DNA of 5,584 bases, taken from assembly GCA_946480245.1 (NCBI GenBank), contig CAMLIZ010000222.1:1-5584 (forward strand), written 5' to 3'. Under the pieces are notes generated by a model. The model searched no databases and had not been told where the DNA came from. It was given only the letters and a program-made list of their open reading frames with translations. Below are positions 1 through 5,584 of this stretch, in pieces (within the stretch, counting starts at the first letter, position 1; each line of letters opens with the position of its first letter). The stretch comes from an uncultured Pseudomonadota bacterium. GTDB taxonomy: Bacteria > Pseudomonadota > Gammaproteobacteria > Burkholderiales > Burkholderiaceae. Position numbers and translations under genes: made by a program.

Positions 1-613
1 GGAACTCGAAGTAGCTCTTCTCGAAGGCGTCGCGCGCCTCGCGCAGCGGGCGGTCGAGTTCGAAGGTCTGCATCGATCCGTTGCCCACCACGAGGCTGCC
101 CGGGCCGATGGCCGGCGCGCCGAGCGCGGAGTCGAGGCTCAAGGCGCTGGAGGCAGGATGGGCGTGTCCGTCGGCACGAAAGGAAGGCTCCGCCGTCGGG
201 GTGTGGCCGTTGGCGGGCGCCAAACGCACCGCTGCCGCGGGCGCGGGGCCGGGCTTGGCCAGGGCCTGTTCCACCGCGCGCAGCAGCTTCTGCAGCGTGA
301 TCGGCTTTTCGAGGAAGGCCATCGCGCCGTGCTTGGTGGCCTCCACCGCGGTGTCGATGGTGCCGTGGCCGCTCATCATGATCACCGGCATCGTGAGCTG
401 CGCGGTGGCGGACCATTCCTTCAGCAGCGTGATGCCATCGACGTCGGGCATCCAGATGTCGAGCAGCACCAGGTCGAGCCGCACACGCTCGCGCACCGCC
501 TTGGCCTGGGCCGCGTTCTCGGCCAGTTCCACCGCGTGGCCTTCGTCGGTGAGGATCTCCGACAGCAGCGCGCGGATGCCGAGTTCGTCGTCAACTACGA
601 GGATGGTGGCCAT
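1..613 (-). CDS. ntrX: NtrX-type response regulator lacking the AAA+ domain (3' end outside window)
   Basis: This is the output half of a two-component system paired with the adjacent NtrY-type kinase. The 204 visible residues begin MATILVVDDELG and form a complete CheY-like receiver at about 1-120: acidic pair D8/D9, phospho-acceptor D52 in LLDIWMPDVDG, switch residue S81 in MMSGHG, and K103 in FLEKPI. These blocks closely match what I remember of NtrX receivers. A low-complexity linker rich in Ala, Pro and His (about 121-185) follows. Then comes LDRPLREARDAFEKSYFEF, the helix that in full-length NtrX lies after the AAA+ domain and before the Fis-type helix-turn-helix. No Walker A or GAFTGA motif is present, and the linker is too short to hold one, so the protein is probably receiver plus HTH only. 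The HTH itself lies beyond the left edge. The ATG lies inside the end of the kinase gene (23-base overlap) with only a weak ribosome binding site, which suggests translational coupling. Whether it controls nitrogen, respiration or something else cannot be read from the sequence. Confidence 0.88.
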   Translation of the reverse strand, partial: MATILVVDDELGIRALLSEILTDEGHAVELAENAAQAKAVRERVRLDLVLLDIWMPDVDGITLLKEWSATAQLTMPVIMMSGHGTIDTAVEATKHGAMAFLEKPITLQKLLRAVEQALAKPGPAPAAAVRLAPANGHTPTAEPSFRADGHAHPASSALSLDSALGAPAIGPGSLVVGNGSMQTFELDRPLREARDAFEKSYFEF

Positions 614-2894
614 GAATGCTCAGTTCAGCCGCCGGGGGCGGCGATGCGGCCTGCGCGGGGGCGAGATTGGAAAATGATAGCGAAACTTGCGCCCCTGCCA
701 CCGGCGTACCCGGCGCGGCGTCGGCCGGCAGGTTGACGATGCGCACACGCGCACCATGTTCGTCGGCGATCTTCTTGACCACGGCCAGGCCCAGGCCAGT
801 GCCCTTGCTCTTGGTGGTGACGTAGGGTTCGAACGCGCGCTTGAGCACCTTGTCGGCGAAGCCGGGGCCGTTGTCGCTGACGCGCAGGCGCACCGCGCGC
901 AGCTCGCCGTTGTCGTTGCGGGCGGCCTCGGTGCACACCAGCACGCGGCCGTCGGGCCGGTCGGCCACCGCGTCCAGCGCGTTCTGCACGAGGTTGTGGA
1001 TCACCTGGCGCAGCGGGGTGGCGTCGCCCACGATCTGCGGCAGCGCGTCGGCCAGTTGCGCGGCCAGGCGCCCCTGCTCCTGCGCATGGCCGTACAGCGC
1101 CAGCACCTCCGTGACCAGCCCGTTCAGGTCCAGCGGCTGCGGCCGCACCGAAGGCAGGCGCGCGTAGTCGCGAAACTCGTTGACCAGCTGCTTCATCGCC
1201 TGCACTTGCGCCACGATGGTGGCCACCGAGCGCTGCAGCATTGCCTGGTCGGCGCCTTCGAGCTTGGCCTCCAGCTTGTGCTGCAGGCGCTCGGCCGACA
1301 GCTGGATCGGGGTGAGCGGGTTCTTGATCTCGTGGGCCACGCGGCGCGCCACCTCGGTCCACGCGGCGGAGCGCTGCGCCGACACCACCTCGGTGATGTC
1401 GTCGAACACGATCAGGTGCGCATCGTTGGGCAAGTTGGCACCCCGCACCAGCAGGGTCAGCGTCTCGGGCTCGCGGGCGTTGTGGCCGCCGATCGCGAGC
1501 TCGAACGAATCCTGCCAGTGGCCGCGTTCGCCGGCCTCAGGGCTGCTGGTGTTCAGCTCGAAGCGCTGCCACACGGCCTGCGCAAAGGCCTGCAGGCCCG
1601 GCACGTCGGTCAGCTCGCGGCCTCGATACACCGACAGCGGCAGCTTCAGGATGCGTGTGGCGCCCGGATTTACCGTGTCGATGCGCGCCCGCGCGTCGAA
1701 CACGATGACGCCGGCGGTGAGGTTGTCCAGGATGGTCTGCAGGTTGGTGCGCGCGCCCTCGAGCTGCGCCACGCCACGCTGCACCTGCTCGCGCGCCTCC
1801 GACAGCTGCTCGGTCATCTGCGCGAAATTGCGGGTCAGCCCGCCCAGCTCGTCGCGCGACGCGTACACCGGCTTGGCCGTGAGGTCCCCCTTGGCCACCT
1901 GCCGCATGCCCTCGGCCAGCAGCAGCAGCGGGCGGGCCAGCTGGTGCCCCAGCATCGCGGCCAGCAGCACCGCACCGAACACTGCCAGCACCAGCACCAG
2001 CGTGAGCGTGCCCACGTACATCTTGCGCAGGCCGTCGCGCGCCAGCGCGCGCTGCTGGTATTCGCGATAGGCGGTCTGCAAGGCCAGCGCATTGGTGGCC
2101 ACGCTGGCGGGCACCGGCTGCACCACCATCAGGAAGCGGTCCTCCGTGCCCAGGCGCACGTCGTTGCTGGGCATCAACGCGACAGCGCGCACGCGCGCCT
2201 GCGGCGGCCCACCCTCCACGCCGGGCTCGTCGTCCAGCCCTTCGAGCTGGCTCGCCACGCGCCCGCTGCGCGCCTGGCGCAGCAGCCGCGCCGCGGGCCG
2301 GTCCGGCGTGAAGCCGGTGACACCGCCGCTGGTGCTCATCAGCACCTGGCCGCCAGGGCCGAGCAGTGCCACGTCGCGCACACCCATCTGCTCGCGCAGC
2401 CGCTCCAGCGCCAGCGGGCGTGGCCCGCCGCTGTCGGCCAGGCGCTCGGCCGCTGCGCGCGTCTTGCTGCCCACGTCGTTGACCAGCGTATCCAGCGTGC
2501 CGCGGCCGAGCGACAGGCCGGCGTTGAGCGCGCCTTCCACCTGCACGTCGAACCAGGCTTCGATGCTGCGCGTGACGAACTGGTACGAGACCGCGTAGAT
2601 CATCAGGCCCGGCAGCACGCCCACCAGCGCAAAGATGCCGGCCAGCTTGAACAGCAGCCGGCTGCCGAACTTGCCGCGCCGCATGCGCACGCCCAGCCGC
2701 ACGGCGGCGCCCACCACCACGGCGAGCAGCAGCCCGGCAACGGCCACGTTGAGCCAGAACAGCCAGAGGAAATTGCGCTCGTAGAAGGCGCGGCTGTGCG
2801 TGGCCAACGACAGCACGAAGGCCAGCACCAGCCCGAAGCCGGTGGTAGCCACAAGCGCCACCACCCAGGCCCAGCGGATCGATCGCGTGCTCAT
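591..2894 (-). CDS. ntrY: NtrY-type membrane sensor histidine kinase (HAMP-PAS-HisKA-HATPase)
   Basis: This is an inner-membrane sensor kinase of 767 residues that should autophosphorylate on His521 and pass phosphate to the downstream regulator. The N-terminus has hydrophobic segments at about 8-30, 44-68 and 82-103. A likely periplasmic sensor region spans about 104-291, and a fourth membrane segment about 292-315. A HAMP linker (about 317-371) follows, then a PAS domain (about 383-500, starting near LQTILDNLTAGVIVFD). The HisKA domain has the H box VARRVAHEIKNPLTP with His521. The HATPase domain shows the N box HNLVQNALDA (633-642), the G1 box DNGPGF (674-679), FEPYVTTK (688-695) and the G2 box GTGLGL (698-703), so all catalytic motifs look intact. 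This order and length fit NtrY. The ATG overlaps the DUF4390 stop (ATGA), which fixes the start and implies coupling. The last 25 or so residues are rich in Ala and Pro, and their codons double as the start of the regulator gene. The ligand is unknown. NtrY homologues are linked to nitrogen metabolism in alphaproteobacteria and to respiration in Neisseria, so the ntrY symbol denotes family, not proven function. Confidence 0.93.
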   Translation of the reverse strand: MSTRSIRWAWVVALVATTGFGLVLAFVLSLATHSRAFYERNFLWLFWLNVAVAGLLLAVVVGAAVRLGVRMRRGKFGSRLLFKLAGIFALVGVLPGLMIYAVSYQFVTRSIEAWFDVQVEGALNAGLSLGRGTLDTLVNDVGSKTRAAAERLADSGGPRPLALERLREQMGVRDVALLGPGGQVLMSTSGGVTGFTPDRPAARLLRQARSGRVASQLEGLDDEPGVEGGPPQARVRAVALMPSNDVRLGTEDRFLMVVQPVPASVATNALALQTAYREYQQRALARDGLRKMYVGTLTLVLVLAVFGAVLLAAMLGHQLARPLLLLAEGMRQVAKGDLTAKPVYASRDELGGLTRNFAQMTEQLSEAREQVQRGVAQLEGARTNLQTILDNLTAGVIVFDARARIDTVNPGATRILKLPLSVYRGRELTDVPGLQAFAQAVWQRFELNTSSPEAGERGHWQDSFELAIGGHNAREPETLTLLVRGANLPNDAHLIVFDDITEVVSAQRSAAWTEVARRVAHEIKNPLTPIQLSAERLQHKLEAKLEGADQAMLQRSVATIVAQVQAMKQLVNEFRDYARLPSVRPQPLDLNGLVTEVLALYGHAQEQGRLAAQLADALPQIVGDATPLRQVIHNLVQNALDAVADRPDGRVLVCTEAARNDNGELRAVRLRVSDNGPGFADKVLKRAFEPYVTTKSKGTGLGLAVVKKIADEHGARVRIVNLPADAAPGTPVAGAQVSLSFSNLAPAQAASPPPAAELSIHGHHPRS

Positions 2895-3436
2895 TCCACG
2901 CGCACCGTGCGTTCGACGCCGAGCGACCAGTCGCCCTGGCCGCCGATGCCGAACTGCATCGGCCGCGGCAGCTGCGAGGTGTCGAGCTTGTAGCTGAATT
3001 CGACGTAGTAGCGCTCGTCGGGCTCGAGCTGCGAGTTGTCGGCGATCTTCCAGCGCGCCGCACTGGACAGCGCGGTGATGGCGTCACCCAGCGTGGGGTA
3101 GCTCTGCGCCAGCCCGCCGAGGCTGACACGCCAGCTGTCGCTCAAGGGCTGGTACGACAGGCGCCACGAGCGGCGCGTGCCCGCCACATGCGAATCGCGC
3201 CAGTACCAGCGATGGCGGTACAGGTTGGCCTCGGCCACGAAGTACAGCGGCACGCCGCGCTCCAGCGCGTCGGCCACCACCGGCGGCAGCGACACGCGCA
3301 CGTTGAAGTCCAGCGTGAGGCCGGCGTCGAGCCGCTCGATGGCCAGGTGGGTGAGCTCCACACCCTCGGCGCGCGCGAACGGCGCGGCCAGGGCCAGCCA
3401 CAGCGCAAGGCAGGCAGTGGCCAGGCCGCGCAGCAT
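2891..3436 (-). CDS. Secreted DUF4390 family protein
   Basis: This is a predicted exported protein of 181 residues whose molecular function is unknown. The N-terminus MLRGLATACLALWLALAAPFARA is a clear signal peptide: one Arg, a hydrophobic core, and an A-R-A site with cleavage likely after residue 23. There is no lipobox cysteine, so a soluble periplasmic product is likely. The mature part looks mostly beta-strand and carries blocks I associate with DUF4390: RRSWRLSYQPLSDSWRVSLGG, then YPTLGDAITALSS, and KLDTSQLPRPMQF near the C-terminus. The length fits the family. An in-frame reading extends upstream to 3619, but it would overlap rsmB and bury the signal peptide, so the ATG at 3436 is preferred. 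GTG at 3475 is a possible alternative. The Shine-Dalgarno signal is poor: GGGA directly abuts the ATG. The gene sits 77 bases after rsmB and its stop overlaps the kinase ATG. This suggests it belongs functionally with the NtrY pathway, perhaps as a periplasmic partner of the sensor region, which is inference. Confidence 0.85.
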   Translation of the reverse strand: MLRGLATACLALWLALAAPFARAEGVELTHLAIERLDAGLTLDFNVRVSLPPVVADALERGVPLYFVAEANLYRHRWYWRDSHVAGTRRSWRLSYQPLSDSWRVSLGGLAQSYPTLGDAITALSSAARWKIADNSQLEPDERYYVEFSYKLDTSQLPRPMQFGIGGQGDWSLGVERTVRVE

Positions 3437-3513
3437 TCCCAACGAACGTTCGAGGCGCAGGCGATCCGAACGCACGATTAAGCCGGTGTGCCGAGAGCGG
3501 GTACAGGCATCTC
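3437..3513 (-). promoter_or_regulatory. rsmB-DUF4390 intergenic spacer with CGAACG/CGTTCG inverted repeats
   Basis: This spacer between rsmB and the DUF4390 gene holds a perfect 10-base palindrome, CGAACGTTCG, at 3443-3452, beginning 6 bases upstream of the DUF4390 ATG. A further CGAACG half-site lies at 3467-3472. In the minus-strand mRNA, CGTTCG (3472-3467) could pair with CGAACG (3452-3447) around a 14-base loop, forming a small hairpin close to the weak ribosome binding region. No U-run follows, so it does not look like an intrinsic terminator, and I see no convincing promoter. Readthrough from rsmB is therefore likely. A regulatory role is speculative. Confidence 0.35.
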
Positions 3514-4977
3514 TCAGTCTTTGTGAAGAAGGGCGTAGTAGAAGCCGTCGTGGACGGCCCTTCCGGCATTGTCGGGCAGGGGCAGCAGGTGGCCAGGCGA
3601 GCGCGGGTCGATGCGGCACCCCTCACGGCCCGGCCGTTGCAAAAAAGCGTCGATCTGCTGCTGGCCCTCGGCCTTGAACAGCGAGCAGGTCACATACAGC
3701 AACACCCCGCCGGGTTTGAGCAGCGGCCACAGCGCTGCCAGCATCTCGGCCTGGATGCGCGCCAGCGCGGTCACGTCGTCGGGCCGGCGCAGCCAGCGCA
3801 CGTCGGGATGGCGGCGCACGATGCCGGAGGCGCTGCAGGGCGCGTCGAGCAGGATCGCGTCGAACGGCCGGCCGTCCCACCAGGCGGCGGTGTCGCGCGC
3901 GTCGGCCGCCTTCAGCTGCGCCTGCAGCTGCAGGCGGTTCAGCGTGTCCTGCACGCGCTGCAGGCGCAGCGGGTCGCTGTCCAGCGCCAGCAGGTCGAGC
4001 TCGGCGCGCTCGAGCAGGTGGGCCGTCTTGCCGCCGGGCGCCGCGCAAGCGTCGAGCACGCGCGCGCCAGCGGGCAGCGGCGGGGGCACCGGTGCGGCCG
4101 ACGCGGCCGACGCGGGCGGCGACATCGGCGCTGACGGCGCGGCGGCACGCGCTTGCGCCATGCCTTGGGCCAGCGCGAAGGTCGAGGGGGGCACAGGCTC
4201 GGGCACGGGTGGCCGTGTCGCCCAGGCCGGCAACGGCAGCCCGAGCAGCAGCGGTGCAGCGAGTTGGGCTGCGGCGTCCTGCACCGAGACTTCGCCTTCG
4301 GCAAAGCCGGGCAGTGCCGTGACCGGGCAGGGCCGGTCGAGCCGCACCGCGCTGTCGTCCAGTGCCTGCGCAGCGCGGCCTTGCTCGGCCAGACGCTGCA
4401 CGTAGCCGGCCGCATCGCCACGGCGCGCGTTCACGCGCAGCGTCATCGGGGGGTGCAGGTTGTCCGCCTGCAGCAGCGCCTGCCAGTGCTGCGGCCAGTC
4501 CTGGCGCACGCGCTCGATCCACCAGCCCGGATGTTGATAGGCCGCCAGCGGGTTCACCTGCGCGGCACGCACCAGCTCGTCGCGCTCGCGCAGGAAGCGG
4601 CGCAGCACCGCATTGATGAAGCCGGCCGCGGCCGGGGTGCGCTGGCGCGCAGCGCTGACCGCCTGGTCGACCAGCGTGTGCTCGGCGTAGCCGGGCGATT
4701 GATCGGCCGGCACCGGCCACAGCAGTGCCAGCGCGGTGATGAGCAGCGCATCGACATTCGGCGGCGGTGTCTTGGGCGCGAGCTTCTCGCGCACGACCTG
4801 CGCGCCACCCAGCCAGCGCAGCGCATGAAAGCTCAGCGCCTGCGTGCCGGCGCGCGCCGGGGCCGGCACACGGGCCAGCACGTCGTTCAGCGAGCGGCCG
4901 GCGCGCACGGCCTGCACCGCGTCGGCGGTGTGGTCGAGCAGGCGCGCCAGCGGCAGCGCAAGGGCGGGGGCGTTCAC
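3514..4977 (-). CDS. rsmB: 16S rRNA (cytosine-967-C5)-methyltransferase RsmB
   Basis: RsmB (Sun/Fmu) is a cytoplasmic enzyme that uses S-adenosylmethionine to methylate C5 of C967 in 16S rRNA. The 487-residue protein has a NusB-like N-terminal RNA-binding domain (about 1-140, including TPAAAGFINAVLRRFLRE) and then a Rossmann methyltransferase domain. The SAM loop is LDACAAPGGKT (308-318), followed by the acidic strand end ALDSD (331-335). The PC motif is LLDAPCSASGIVRRHPD with Cys381, and the TC motif is YVTCS with Cys431, the expected nucleophile. The C-terminus HDGFYYALLHKD is typical. E. coli RsmB is shorter: here about 55 extra residues rich in Pro and Ala (about 249-303) sit between VSVQDAAAQ and the SAM loop. 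I chose the GTG at 4977, giving VNAPALALPLARLL, because upstream starts would run into the divergent folE gene and add an Arg-rich extension unlike the family. No Shine-Dalgarno precedes this GTG, but a -10-like TAGACT lies 7 bases upstream, so the mRNA may be leaderless. Function confidence is high and start confidence moderate. Confidence 0.94.
   Translation of the reverse strand: MNAPALALPLARLLDHTADAVQAVRAGRSLNDVLARVPAPARAGTQALSFHALRWLGGAQVVREKLAPKTPPPNVDALLITALALLWPVPADQSPGYAEHTLVDQAVSAARQRTPAAAGFINAVLRRFLRERDELVRAAQVNPLAAYQHPGWWIERVRQDWPQHWQALLQADNLHPPMTLRVNARRGDAAGYVQRLAEQGRAAQALDDSAVRLDRPCPVTALPGFAEGEVSVQDAAAQLAAPLLLGLPLPAWATRPPVPEPVPPSTFALAQGMAQARAAAPSAPMSPPASAASAAPVPPPLPAGARVLDACAAPGGKTAHLLERAELDLLALDSDPLRLQRVQDTLNRLQLQAQLKAADARDTAAWWDGRPFDAILLDAPCSASGIVRRHPDVRWLRRPDDVTALARIQAEMLAALWPLLKPGGVLLYVTCSLFKAEGQQQIDAFLQRPGREGCRIDPRSPGHLLPLPDNAGRAVHDGFYYALLHKD
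4069..4233 (-). other. Pro/Ala-rich insertion segment within RsmB
   Basis: This stretch encodes RsmB residues about 249-303, low-complexity sequence rich in Pro, Ala and Ser, with runs such as PPVPEPVPPS and PPASAASAAPVPPPLP. From memory, E. coli RsmB has about 23 residues between VTVQD and the SAM-binding CAAPGGKT motif, while this protein has about 78. The reading frame is open and the flanking motifs are intact, so this looks like a disordered loop insertion, not a frameshift. The boundaries are approximate. Confidence 0.6.
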
Positions 4978-4984
4978 CGGGCGC

Positions 4985-4990
4985 AGTCTA
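4985..4990 (-). promoter_or_regulatory. Candidate -10 element for rsmB (possible leaderless transcript)
   Basis: On the minus strand TAGACT matches the TATAAT consensus at four of six positions and ends 7 bases before the GTG start of rsmB. Transcription would then begin at or beside the GTG, giving a leaderless mRNA, which fits the absence of a Shine-Dalgarno sequence. No recognisable -35 hexamer lies at the usual spacing, so this is a weak prediction. Confidence 0.3.
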
Positions 4991-5013
4991 GCGGCCGGGG
5001 AGCGCCTATCCCC

Positions 5014-5023
5014 TGTCCGGACA
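5014..5023. repeat. Perfect 10-base palindrome TGTCCGGACA in divergent promoter region
   Basis: TGTCCGGACA equals its own reverse complement and lies between the rsmB and folE starts, upstream of the candidate folE -10. It could be an operator half-site pair. A 10-base palindrome is expected about once per kilobase by chance, so this is only a candidate. Confidence 0.3.
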
Positions 5024-5038
5024 CGCGGCCTCCCGTGC

Positions 5039-5054
5039 GCGGCGACAATGCCGC
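5039..5054 (+). promoter_or_regulatory. Candidate folE -10 (GACAAT) inside a GCGGC/GCCGC inverted repeat
   Basis: GACAAT at 5044-5049 resembles the TATAAT -10 consensus at four of six positions. It would place a start of transcription near 5056, giving a leader of about 25 bases that carries the AAGG ribosome binding site. It is flanked exactly by 5-base inverted arms, GCGGC (5039-5043) and GCCGC (5050-5054). No good -35 hexamer sits 16-18 bases upstream; CGGACA at 5018-5023 is 20 bases away. The call rests mainly on position. Confidence 0.35.
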
Positions 5055-5067
5055 CATTCCCGCACAC

Positions 5068-5071
5068 AAGG
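5068..5071 (+). promoter_or_regulatory. folE: Ribosome binding site of folE
   Basis: AAGG lies 9 bases before the ATG at 5081 and supports that start. The next in-frame ATG, at codon 7 (5099), has no comparable upstream signal. Confidence 0.5.
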
Positions 5072-5080
5072 CGCCGACGC

Positions 5081-5584
5081 ATGAGCAAGACCCGCACGAT
5101 GCCGCTGCTGCGCAGCGAAGCCGACCTGGCCCAGCTGCCGGCGTCCGAGCGCATCCGCTACCGCCTGGTCGGCGCGGACTGCCGCTACCACGCCAACGAC
5201 AACATTTCCGCCTTCGTGCGCGACGGCGAGCTGGAGGAGCTGAAGGCCGAGGTCGAGGTGCAGTTGCGCGGCGTGCTCAATGCGCTGGTGATCGACACCG
5301 CCAGCGACCACAACACCGGCGACACCGCCAAGCGGGTGGCCAAGATGTTCATCGACGAAGTGTTCCGCGGCCGCTACGTGGCCGCGCCGCGCGTCACGGA
5401 GTTCCCGAACGTGGAGCGCCTGAACGAACTGATGATCGTCGGGCCGATCAAGGTGCGCAGCGCCTGCTCGCACCACCTGTGCCCGATCCTCGGGCGGGTG
5501 TGGATCGGGGTGATGCCCAACGAGCACTCCAACCTGATCGGCCTGTCGAAGTACGCGCGCATCTGCGACTGGATCATGAGCCGG
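5081..5584 (+). CDS. folE: GTP cyclohydrolase I, FolE type (3' end outside window)
   Basis: This enzyme converts GTP to 7,8-dihydroneopterin triphosphate and formate, the first committed step of tetrahydrofolate and pterin synthesis, in the cytoplasm as an oligomer. The 168 visible residues include the helical N-terminal part with CRYHANDN (34-41) and DTASDHNTGDTAKRVAKMF, followed by the family core: FPNVERLNELMIVGPIKVRSACSHHLCPILG with zinc ligands Cys129 and His132, then LIGLSKYARICDW (152-164) matching the GLSK substrate-binding segment. The third zinc ligand (the Cys in HxC near the C-terminus) lies past the window. Where E. coli FolE has CEHH this protein has CSHH followed by LCP, a variant I associate with a proteobacterial FolE subgroup. 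It is the T-fold FolE family, not the metal-independent FolE2 family. It is transcribed divergently from rsmB, and ATG at 5081 has AAGG 9 bases upstream. The context does not show a folate operon within view, so its physiological role (folate or another pterin) is unconfirmed. Confidence 0.92.
   Translation, partial: MSKTRTMPLLRSEADLAQLPASERIRYRLVGADCRYHANDNISAFVRDGELEELKAEVEVQLRGVLNALVIDTASDHNTGDTAKRVAKMFIDEVFRGRYVAAPRVTEFPNVERLNELMIVGPIKVRSACSHHLCPILGRVWIGVMPNEHSNLIGLSKYARICDWIMSR

Noticed and set aside
81..736. Plus-strand open frames (81-677 and 158-736) opposite the response regulator
   Set aside because: Both are antisense to an unmistakable receiver domain and have no recognisable domains of their own.
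687..2993. A 768-codon open frame on the plus strand covering the whole kinase gene
   Set aside because: It is the antisense shadow of a high-GC gene. Its product is a low-quality mix rich in His, Gln, Arg and Ala with no recognisable domain, while the minus strand encodes a full set of kinase motifs.
3437..3513. Intrinsic terminator after rsmB
   Set aside because: The possible hairpin in this gap is weak and lies next to the DUF4390 start codon, and no run of U follows it in the mRNA.
3437..3619. Longer DUF4390 protein starting at 3619
   Set aside because: It would overlap the end of rsmB by about 100 bases and place 61 Arg-rich residues before an obvious signal peptide.
4978..5154. Longer RsmB starting at 5154, or at the ATG at 5082
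   Set aside because: These starts would overlap or directly abut the divergent folE start. The added residues are Arg-rich and unlike the family N-terminus, which begins naturally at the GTG at 4977.
5006..5527. A 173-codon open frame antisense to folE
   Set aside because: The opposite strand encodes clear GTP cyclohydrolase I motifs. The antisense product shows no family features and is rich in His, Val and Ala, as expected of a shadow frame.

Overview
The window is high-GC DNA (by eye about 68-70% G+C) with the codon bias and gene order of a betaproteobacterium, most likely Burkholderiales of the Comamonadaceae or Rubrivivax/Leptothrix type. This assignment comes from the order rsmB - DUF4390 gene - ntrY-like kinase - ntrX-like regulator and from remembered protein similarity, not from a search. 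Almost every base is coding. There is no tRNA, rRNA, mobile element or CRISPR array.

Layout. Four genes run leftward on the minus strand, in transcription order. They are rsmB (4977 to 3514, 16S rRNA m5C967 methyltransferase), a secreted DUF4390 protein (3436 to 2891), an NtrY-type membrane sensor kinase (2894 to 591), and an NtrX-type response regulator (613 to beyond position 1, cut by the window edge). One gene runs rightward from 5081 past the right edge: a FolE-type GTP cyclohydrolase I. The 103-base gap 4978-5080 is a divergent promoter region. The only other gap is the 77 bases between rsmB and the DUF4390 gene, which holds an inverted-repeat cluster next to the start codon.

How the genes work together. 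DUF4390 and ntrY share an ATGA stop/start overlap, and ntrY and the regulator overlap by 23 bases, so the last three genes are probably translationally coupled as a signalling unit. NtrY should sense a signal through its membrane and periplasmic part and phosphorylate Asp52 of the regulator. The exported DUF4390 protein is a candidate periplasmic partner, but that is inference. rsmB and folE are housekeeping genes for ribosome modification and pterin biosynthesis.

Main points of interest. (1) The NtrX-like regulator has no room for the sigma-54 AAA+ domain: its receiver passes through a short linker straight into the helix that normally follows AAA+. (2) The DUF4390 gene is tightly linked to ntrY. 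(3) RsmB carries an insertion of about 55 residues rich in Pro and Ala just before its SAM-binding motif. (4) rsmB may be read from a leaderless GTG-start mRNA. I did not find an obviously new multi-gene system. The most unusual biology here is the reduced NtrYX-type pathway.
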